Both the position numbers and the translations under genes were made by a program. A DNA stretch of 64,000 nucleotides from Metaphire vulgaris (lineage: Eukaryota; Annelida; Clitellata; Crassiclitellata; Megascolecidae): the NCBI GenBank assembly GCA_018105865.1, contig CM030845.1, forward strand, positions 16,098,776 to 16,162,775, read 5' to 3'. This document shows positions 56,842 to 64,000 of the stretch, piece by piece (position 1 is the stretch's first letter; each line of letters starts with the position of its first letter). A model generated the notes under the pieces. It was not told the DNA's origin. It made no database searches and saw only the letters and a program-made list of their open reading frames with translations.

Positions 56842-57912
56842 GTTATTTTACGCTTTTCAGTCTCTCTGTCTTTGAGTTCAATAATTATTACATGCCTCAC
56901 GCACATTCATCAGAACTGTTAAAATGCAATGATTTTCAACTCTTTAAAACTATCTAAATTTCAGCTTTCAAGCAGTATCTTCAGCATTGGCGTAACCACG
57001 GTTGGTCCGCGGGGCCCGGTCTCCCTACTTGGGCTTGAACTGGTTCTGGAAATTGTACAAAACTGTTCAGTAGTTGGGTGGGGGGGTTAAGGGTAGGCAG
57101 CATGAGGTCGAGGAGAATGTACGAATGAATTTGAAACTTGAAAGGGCTCGACACTTGATTTGACGTTTTTTGCTCGTCACAGTATTTTTATTTGGGAAAG
57201 TTGACGTGTCCCCCCTTGTTCCGGAATCCCTGCTACGCCACTGATTTTCGGCCAGCATGAGACAAAACAAGAGAGCAAAGGATAACTGTTTCAGGTCTAG
57301 ACTTCAAAGGAGTCAGTCCATTACGGGTTTAGCGGATCCCAGTATTCGCGATAGCCTACATGTAGGCCCTATATAAGTAACAATAGCTATATGGACTTTC
57401 ATAGCAAGAATATTCAAAGGTGTCAAACGATCGTAAGTAGGTGAGTAAGTAAAATCTCGTTAATTCCTATAGCGCTTTCAAAAGTAGCACCGAAGTTGCT
57501 CCTTATTCCTAGGTGTTTAATCCTAATATGAAGTATAGCTATAGCCAAAGGTGTGGATCATTCATGCAGGGTCATTTAATTCGAAGGGTCATTGTGTATG
57601 GGACGTTACAATTATGGAGGAAATGATTTTTTAAAGAGAAATGCTTTGAGTTTGGATAGAAAAACTTGAAGAGATTTTGCAAGAAGTGAATGAAGTTGTA
57701 ACTTAGAAGTTGTTGTTTGACCATGTCATTCAATCGTCATTCAAATCCATCCGCCGAATTTATTTCGGCAAATGACTTAGCATAAGAAATGACAAGACAT
57801 ACTCTGGAGGTAGATATTGTATACAGTCTCGCATTCCCTGCTTTTGCATATTATTATCCAAATTGAGATTGCGTTGAAACATGTTCATTTTGCGTCATTT
57901 TTGCAAATTTAG
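56842..57912. other. Intron
   Basis: Carries a hAT-like pair of ends (CATTGGCGTAACCACGG at about 56985 and CTGCTACGCCACTG ending 57243, TSD not matching) and a LINE/SINE tail unit (57440-57620). Confidence 0.5.
57440..57620 (+). repeat. LINE/SINE tail family copy (intronic)
   Basis: AAGTAGGTGAGTAAGTAAAA, then TCTCGTTAATTCCTATAGCG, CCGAAGTTGCTCCTTATTCC and TGCAGGGTCATTTAAT; inverted copy at 21385-21545 and a shorter one at 16775-16870. Confidence 0.65.
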
Positions 57913-57956
57913 CGATCAGTTCGGAAACTCGGATTTCACAGCTGACACCAAACACA
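57913..57956 (+). CDS. 44-nt micro-exon (predicted)
   Basis: Framed by TTTTTGCAAATTTAG (to 57912) and ACA|GTGAGT (57957 on). Read after the phase-1 end of TRADD-N-like exon 2 it gives ISSETRISQLTPNT with no stop. It turns phase 1 into phase 0, exactly what the next exon needs. Supported only by splice consensus and phase arithmetic. Confidence 0.5.
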
Positions 57957-58693
57957 GTGAGTGGCTATCTCATGCATGCCCTTTGTATTTTGCCTATTAC
58001 AGTATGACAGCTAATCGAATACTAGTTTAGTAGATTGGCAGTTTATTGTTTTAGTATTTAGCTTACTTTAAGTATACATAGAACCTAATTATAAAGCACA
58101 GAGATGTTCTTGTATTGTATATATCTATTCAAAGCTGTTGATTGACACATTGAATAGTTCTGTCCAGGCCAATAGATTATACCAGTACATGACTGACAAG
58201 CAAAAAAAGGTTATCTCGAAAATCGGTGGGCCTATTTTCATGATGGGCCGGGGGGCTACAGCCCCCTTAGCCCCCGTCTTCATACGGCCCTACACTCGAG
58301 GTGAAAGGGCCTAGGAAAGTGTAACAGTTTGTGGCGGAAGATGAGGACCCCACCGTGACGTCACACTTTAAGCATATATAAAACCATAAATATACCTCAT
58401 AGGAGGTATAGTAAAAGCGTTTGAGAGAGGACTTTTTTGTTCATTAACACTATTTTGCCCGAGATACATAACATTTAAGGACTCACTTCTATTTGCTATC
58501 ATTGGCGGAAGTTCAATATCTGTTTTGCAGCTGAAAATTGAACGAGAAACTCGAATGTATTAAACAGAAAACCTTTCAGTTGTTTGCTGTATTTGTGAGA
58601 GTATAATGTGGATTTTGAAACTTTGCAGTCGATCAATTAATACGCTAAGGTCCGGTTTCTTCGTTAGTTTCTTCAGCAAATTAATTATTTCAG
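57957..58693. other. Intron
   Basis: Contains a TGACAAGCAAAAAAAGG motif at 58194 within GGGCC-rich element sequence. No exon seen. Confidence 0.5.
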
Positions 58694-58886
58694 ATTGATG
58701 TTCTACCGCTAGAAATACTGGAAGTGATAATACAGAAGTCGCTCGCTCTCCTCTTCGTACAAAGAAGGACGAGAGGAGTCGTCCGAGATGAAGACGTCTT
58801 CAGACATTTTGCAGAAGTCGATTACTGTTGGTTCAAAAGAATGACAAATCGGAGATTAAAGAAAAATCGTTGGACTTATCTGTCAA
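58694..58886 (+). CDS. F-box-like exon (predicted)
   Basis: Acceptor TTAATTATTTCAG (to 58693), phase 0; donor TCAA|GTAAGA, phase 1. Encodes IDVLPLEILEVIIQKSLALL, then a basic loop and VFRHFAEVDYCWFKRMTNRR. LPxEILExII, followed about 35 residues later by a V/A-x-x-x-W-centred helix, is the pattern of an F-box (SKP1-binding). The insertion between helices is long and the match is weak, so the name is tentative. Micro-exon plus this exon total 237 nt, keeping the overall frame. Confidence 0.5.
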
Positions 58887-59080
58887 GTAAGACAGATGAG
58901 TTCCTATGTTATCTTTTTTTCAAAAGCTATGAATATAATAGCTATCATCACAACTATTAAGTGGGTCCTAGATTTGTTGTAATAATTAATTAATTGATAC
59001 AGCCATTAATAATGTTAATTTGAAACTATTGCAAAAATTAAGCAAAGAATAAGTGCAACTGTGCGATAGTGCATCATCAC

Positions 59081-59135
<55 letters not shown>

Positions 59136-59607
59136 TTCATCTTCATCATCATCATCATCATCATCGTGCTCTATGTCAACTCTTTAGAGTCAATAGCCAT
59201 AGACAGAAAACGTTTCCAAGAAGTCCTGTTTTCTGCTAATCTTCTTCTTTTTGTGATTGAAATTTCTTCCATGTTCTTATCTTATCTGTTTCCGTCCATC
59301 CACTTTTTCCTGAGTCGTCCACTTCCTCGTATTCTCTTCCATTTGTACGGTTGCCTACTTTCATTCATTCCATTGACGTGTCCATACACCAGGTAAGTCT
59401 TTTGCTTCTAATGTTGCGATAGTGCAATTAAGTGATTTGCACTTAAATTATTCTTATGTTACATTTGAAAGGCAATTATTGTCTGATTGCACTTCTATAT
59501 CACTTTATTTTGTAACGCTTTTACTTAACTCAATGGCTCAAGTTTTAATGCTAATGGGCTTGGCGACAAAAATTCTGCAGAATTCGAAGCCAATTCAGTT
59601 ATGCATT

Positions 59608-59694
<87 letters not shown>

Positions 59695-59711
59695 ATTTTC
59701 ATCATTTGCAG
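58887..59711. other. Intron with microsatellites and an RTE scrap
   Basis: ATC run at 59078-59165; minus-strand RTE LINE tail at 59170-59425; CT then TA runs at 59610-59691. No exon seen. Confidence 0.65.
59170..59425 (-). pseudogene. RTE-type LINE tail scrap (minus strand, intronic)
   Basis: Minus-strand translation with GRLRKKWMDGNR-like and KTSWKRFLSMAIDSKEL-like ends recalls the RTE tail at 51.9-52.4 kb. Short and decayed. Confidence 0.5.
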
Positions 59712-60041
59712 GCATTTGTAAAAGTCATGGTCATGGTCAACTACTGTTATCGTACAAAAGAAATCGACAATTCTTTGACGAGAATTTGATTCTACTTCGA
59801 GACGACGCTTTAAGGCGCCTGAAACTCTTCGACCATTTGAGTGACATTGAGTGCGCCATGATGGCAAGAAAGTCTTTCGTCGCTGTGAAGAAGAAGAAGA
59901 AAACGCACCCTGCAGCGTACGAATTGGACCCGTCGTTCGTTGTGAATGCCGGGGATGACGATAGGCAGAGTGACTTCATCAGATGCTTCGTCCAATCTGA
60001 GCAATGTAACAGAGCGGCAAAGGTCTTGGAATACGGCGGAG
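59712..60041 (+). CDS. Divergent CARD exon 3
   Basis: 110 codons. SYKRNRQFFDENLILLRDDA (helix 1), LRRLKLFDHLSDIECAMMAR (helices 2-3), a lysine-rich insertion (KKKKKTHPAAYELD), then DFIRCFVQSEQCNRAAKVLE (helices 5-6). This is a CARD-like layout with an extra loop of about 25 residues between helices 3 and 5. Acceptor TTCATCATTTGCAG (to 59711), donor GGAG|GTCTGT, phase 1 at both ends. In the module order it takes the place of the two CARD exons of the earlier units. Could be another death-fold type. Confidence 0.6.
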
Positions 60042-60946
60042 GTCTGTTCTCCCCTTTATAATCGACTATAAATTTTGATGTGATATTTACTGAAATCGAT
60101 GTATACGATTAATAGCGATTAATAGAAATATTACGATTATTTCTGTAGTTGAGCATTAATTTGCCATTCATTGGAGATGCAGTCGTCTTTTTAGTTCATG
60201 GCATGATGCTGGTCGGCTTGACATTAATTGCGTAAACGTAGCACAGGTTATATTTCAATGAGAGCTGGTTGACATTAGCTATGGGGCTGTCCATTAATTA
60301 CGTCAACAAAATAGAGGGAGGGAGTTTGAAAAAGTTTGACAGTTGTTGACAGGAGAAGGGGGGTCAATAGAAGTTGACGTCAACAATTTCATTTTTTACA
60401 AATGATAAAACAGGAAATTTAAGGGAATACTGTTTAATTAAATGGAAAAAGCCTGGCAAGCAAAAAGCAAGGTCATAACCACCACAGTATGACACTTGAT
60501 GAACAAAAGAAAGGGGAAGGGGAAGAGGTCTCATCGCTGCAAAAATAATAACTTTCTAAACTTTTTAGGGGGAACCGTCACTGGTCTTAGTGGAAGGGGG
60601 GTCAAAAGTTTTTGACATAATTATAGGGGGTCACTGAAAGTTGACAGTTGTTGACAAGAAGGAGGGGGTCAAACATTGCCCAAAATTGTTGACATAATTA
60701 ATGGACAGCCCCCATATTGTATCTCTAGCGATATTTTGCAGCGATTCCTAATTCATTTCATCGTATTTTGACAAGAAATATCCCAGATCTAGATTTATTT
60801 TAATTGTCTAAATTTATTTCTTTACACTGCTTTGCCCAGAAGACTTAAACAGAAGGGTTTTTATAAAAGGGTTTAGCTTTAACTAAAACATTTCTCCATT
60901 ACGTATAGGCCTAATATGTACACGGTGTATATGTATCTTAATTCAG
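60042..60946. other. Intron with a complete MITE
   Basis: Contains the GGGGCTGTCC MITE at 60293-60712. Nothing else recognised. Confidence 0.6.
60293..60712. mobile_element. GGGGCTGTCC-type MITE, complete
   Basis: GGGGCTGTCCATTAATTACG, then TCAACA at the left and its inverse at the right (TGTTGACATAATTAATGGAC, then AGCCCC). Contains repeated GTTGACAGTTGTTGACA-type strings. Half copy at 10882 and remnant at 29089-29203. Confidence 0.8.
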
Positions 60947-61312
60947 CTGCTGTTCGAGTCGAAATTAAGTGGCGAGTTTCAAACAGACCCGAACAGAGAA
61001 GACAATTTCTGAAATGGTTGAACGAACTGGAGAAAGACGCGAATTCCAGGTCAAAAGAAAAAACCGAGACACTCGTGAGGAGACTGAAGGTCGATGAAAT
61101 CGAGATTCTTAATTCAACGGACGACAGAGACGCCGTCGTTTGGTTTCGATGCAAATCGTCAAAGGCTCTGAGACGGATGAAGGACATGACACAGTCATCG
61201 GCTCTTGCTCGTCTCCTACGGCAACTGACCGACGAAGAATATCTTCATCCTGAAACCAAGAAATCCGTAAATTTGGACGACGATCAGTTGGAAACAGAAT
61301 TAGGTGACATCG
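60947..61312 (+). CDS. TRADD-N-like exon 3
   Basis: 122 codons: AAVRVEIKWRVSN (strand), EQRRQFLKWLNELEKDANSR (helix), VDEIEILNSTDDRDAVVWFR (strands), ALRRMKDMTQSSALARLLRQ (helix), then an acidic tail ending ETELGDI. Exactly as long as exon 2. Acceptor GTATCTTAATTCAG (to 60946) and donor ATCG|GTAAGC are good and phase 1. The gene continues downstream, but a gap begins 88 bp later. Confidence 0.65.
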
Positions 61313-61400
61313 GTAAGCGTCGATTCCAGGGTCATTCTGATGCTGATTCGATCTTATAGGGGCTGTTTAGTAACCACCTTTGAGATCCACCTAGGGGTGG

Positions 61401-61500
61401 NNNNNNNNNNNNNNNNNNNNNNNNNNNNNNNNNNNNNNNNNNNNNNNNNNNNNNNNNNNNNNNNNNNNNNNNNNNNNNNNNNNNNNNNNNNNNNNNNNNN
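61401..61500. other. Assembly gap (100 N)
   Basis: Exactly 100 Ns, probably a placeholder of unknown true length. Confidence 1.
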
Positions 61501-61545
61501 CCAGCGTTGTTACCACTCTTCTAACTTCCCGCCCCTGCAGTATAT
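61501..61545 (-). mobile_element. SINE head fragment beside the gap
   Basis: GTTGTTACCACTCTTCTAAC and TTCCCGCCCC match the SINE head on the minus strand. The gap may have formed because this repeat blocked assembly. Confidence 0.55.
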
Positions 61546-62521
61546 TCATAACTTAACTGAAACTCGTATAGTGCACAATAATATAACTTACGGGACAAAT
61601 TTAGCAACACTACAACTGACGACATAGGCAAAAGGAACATCATAGTCCACGGACGTCACACAAGCTCTGGTAGGTGGCAGAAGACATTAAGTCTCAAGGG
61701 TCACATTTTGCAAATACGTTATATTGTGCCATACACAACTTTTGATAACAAGTGCTTTTGAGAATTGAAGAAAAAACTTTTTCACTCCACCTTAAATTGG
61801 ACAACTCTGGGACACGTATGTGAAAATATAGACATATCAGTAGATTTTTCAATAATTTAAAGAGAATAGAGTTATTGCTTATTAAGAAAAAGCATCAAAA
61901 TTTCGTTAACGTGTTCAATGGCGATTAACTGAAGATAACTGAAAAATAATTAACTGTAACTGAAACTGTAACTGAAAAATGACAATAACTTTAACTGTAA
62001 CTATAACTGAAAAATAATTTCAATAACTTTAACTGTAACTGAAAAATAATCAATAACTGAATCCACACTGGGCGAAGGATATGGCCGGCGCTAAAGGTTC
62101 GCTGCAGTTTCCCAACTGGAATTCGCTGAGCTGTGCCGCCAATAAATGATTCTCTCATTCATTCTTCGGAATTAATTATAAGTGTAAAATACGTTCAATT
62201 TTGCGGCAACATAGCATTGCGGTATTAATAAAAATATTTAGTACTATGTGACGTCAAATTTCTGGAACGGAACCCCCCGCGTCGTCACACATCGTCACAA
62301 ATGTTTGAACTCCCACTAAGTGCGTGACGTCATTTATGGATGATTCCAAATGAGTAGCTTTACATGCCTGATTAATATGGTTGTTGAATGACATGGTATG
62401 GTTTTATAAAATATATAATAAACCAAGTTGAAGAGTGAGAAAGATTGACTTTGGGTGACTGAAATGCTGTCACATTTAATAGAACTAATGCAATTAAATT
62501 TACTGATATTGCATAGGTTCC
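61546..62521. other. Non-coding stretch with degenerate AACTG repeats
   Basis: TAACTGTAACTGAAAAATAA-like units between about 61920 and 62055. No exon recognised. Confidence 0.45.
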
Positions 62522-62560
62522 AAGAAGAAGAAGAAGAAGAAGAAGAAGAAGAAGAAGAAG

Positions 62561-62590
<30 letters not shown>
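62522..62590. repeat. AAG microsatellite
   Basis: About 22 pure AAG units; the leucine-run frame on the opposite strand is an artefact. Confidence 0.95.
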
Positions 62591-62591
<1 letters not shown>

Positions 62592-62769
62592 TTTGGAGCA
62601 AGGTCATAAGTGAACATCCCAGATTGAACTGTTCACAGAGAAATGCTGTACATATATTTTCCAGTGAGAATAGTGAAGTCTTGTCATCAGCGGCAATGAT
62701 TAATGTGTATCGTCAGGTTAGAAATGTCAGTAGAAAAATGCCAAAGAAGCGATCCAAAGGAGGTCAATA
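62591..62769 (+). other. Short open frame after the AAG run, function unknown
   Basis: In the lysine frame of the repeat, sequence stays open for about 58 codons (FWSKVISEHPRLNCSQRNAV, HIFSSENSEVLSSAAM and a basic KMPKKRSKGG end) to TAG at 62767-62769. An alternative reading is a short exon between TTTTCCAG (62663) and CAG|GTTAGA (62711). No homology recognised. Confidence 0.2.
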
Positions 62770-62834
62770 GGCCTATGTCCCATGTTAGTCTACTGAGTAA
62801 AACGTTTAGTCTATTTTGTCATCACTGAGAATAG

Positions 62835-63122
62835 GTAAAAAGGTAAAGGTAGGTTCCGTACTCGAGTCCGAACGATAGGTTGCGGCGCTTATCTCCGGTT
62901 TAGCGATGTAGGTGGTACAAGCCATTAGGTTAATCTGGGGTAGGTTGCCATTACTTTCCCCAGACCCACGTTTTATACCCCACAGATTAACGCTGCCCCT
63001 CATTTTGCCACAGCCTTCTAGCGAGCAAGACTAAGTCGACCTTATGGCTCCTGTGGGTATCGAACCCGCGACCTTCTGCTCTATCGTCTAGTGTCGTTAC
63101 CACTCTGCCAACTTCCCGCTCC
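62835..63122 (-). mobile_element. tRNA-derived SINE, near full length (minus strand)
   Basis: Reverse complement matches the SINE at 4298-4576 throughout. AGAATAG on each side (62827-62833 and 63125-63131) is a plausible short TSD. Confidence 0.75.
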
Positions 63123-64000
63123 ATAGAATAGAACTATGCAATAAGCGCAAATGAAATTGTAAAATTTCTCGTAGGCCTCTATAAAATGCAGTATTTTGCG
63201 GTGCTATGCAGAATTGTTGTGGTTTCTTTTTCCCACTTACCTTTTTTATCTTTTCAAGCTGATGCTCGGGTAGTCTAGGATCGTTGACGCTTGCACGATC
63301 GTCTATATAGTCAAAACAATGCAAGTTATGCAATGCTGTATTTATTTAGTTATTTAGCAATATTTTTCTTCTTAAGTCGCATTGCGCTATAATAACCCTC
63401 GAGCAATACCGGAAAATCCTTCGTCATAGTAATATTTTCCTAAGAAATGCTTACCATTTTCACTTTCGAATCTGCAAACCGCCAGTATAATCAGATTCAA
63501 TACAAAATCTTTGTCCGTCCATCGTCAAAATTGTTCACAATAAGTGAAAATAAACCTTCATTTTGCAAATAAAAAACTATGGCTATATTGTCTTACATTC
63601 ATGAGCGAAAACATCTTAAGTTTGGCAATCATCGATTAAGCCTATAACCAAGGTCTTGCAAAAGGTCATAGTCCACTCTCTTTCTTACTTAATCAAATAC
63701 AACCAAGATCCTTTCTAGGATTAACCTTAGTTGCCGAAGAGATAGCAATTTATTCAATTCATTCCATTAGACGTTTCTTTAATCTATAAATTAATTATTA
63801 TCATCATGCTCAATCTACTTACCATCATTAGCATCCGGGTGTGGGAGCCAACGATCGCTTAGGCCTTATGATCAATAGAAACTTTCCAGTCCATGCTATT
63901 TTAGTTACGGGAATTACTAGCACAAGCATACAGTATATTTAGACGTTCTGAAGCGTTTTATGACATGACATCTGTATTTCTTTCTCCATAATTTCTCCAC
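63123..64000. other. Non-coding stretch
   Basis: AT-rich, no gene, repeat or element end recognised. Confidence 0.45.

Overview
This is a 64 kb window of an animal nuclear genome, most likely a marine invertebrate. It is AT-rich with long introns, GT-AG splice sites, abundant LINE, hAT, piggyBac-like and mariner-like relics, tRNA-derived SINEs, many microsatellites, and a 100-bp run of N (61401-61500) typical of a draft scaffold. I see no bacterial operon, rRNA, functional tRNA or CRISPR. The phylum cannot be fixed from this sequence; the mix of CARD/TRADD-N-like exons, GT11 fucosyltransferase copies and CR1/L2, RTE and I-like LINEs fits several lophotrochozoan or invertebrate deuterostome lineages.

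The first 47 kb is mostly a graveyard of nested mobile elements around a small family of alpha-1,2-fucosyltransferase (GT11) genes. There is one nearly intact copy at 33.2-34.2 kb with a single in-frame stop 29 codons before its natural end, one copy at 14.5-15.0 kb that has lost its catalytic core, and a 3' scrap at 15.2 kb. Several element insertions can be reconstructed exactly from their target-site duplications (TSDs). Examples are a LINE and two further elements interrupting one copy of a repeated segment (1-5.3 kb) whose uninterrupted counterpart is at 43-44.4 kb, and a hAT element at 35.4-37.1 kb inside an I-like LINE. That hAT element itself carries a composite structure: two identical-family short elements bracketing two satellite units and mobilised as one block.

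The last 16 kb (47.66-61.3 kb, + strand) holds the most interesting gene: a multi-exon, in-frame series of death-fold exons. Read with GT-AG (and one GC-AG) splice sites, the exons encode CARD-a, CARD-b, TRADD-N-like, then again CARD-a, CARD-b, TRADD-N-like. A 44-nt micro-exon and an F-box-like exon follow, then a third divergent CARD and a third TRADD-N-like exon. Nearly all junctions are phase 1, so modules can be duplicated or skipped without breaking frame. The model adds up to about 965 codons and runs into the assembly gap, so the 3' end is missing; the 5' end is also uncertain. It looks like an innate-immune or apoptosis scaffold made by tandem duplication of a CARD-CARD-TRADD-N unit. 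Domain names rest on my reading of patterns, not on a profile search.

All exon boundaries, domain calls and element families below are inferred by eye from the sequence.
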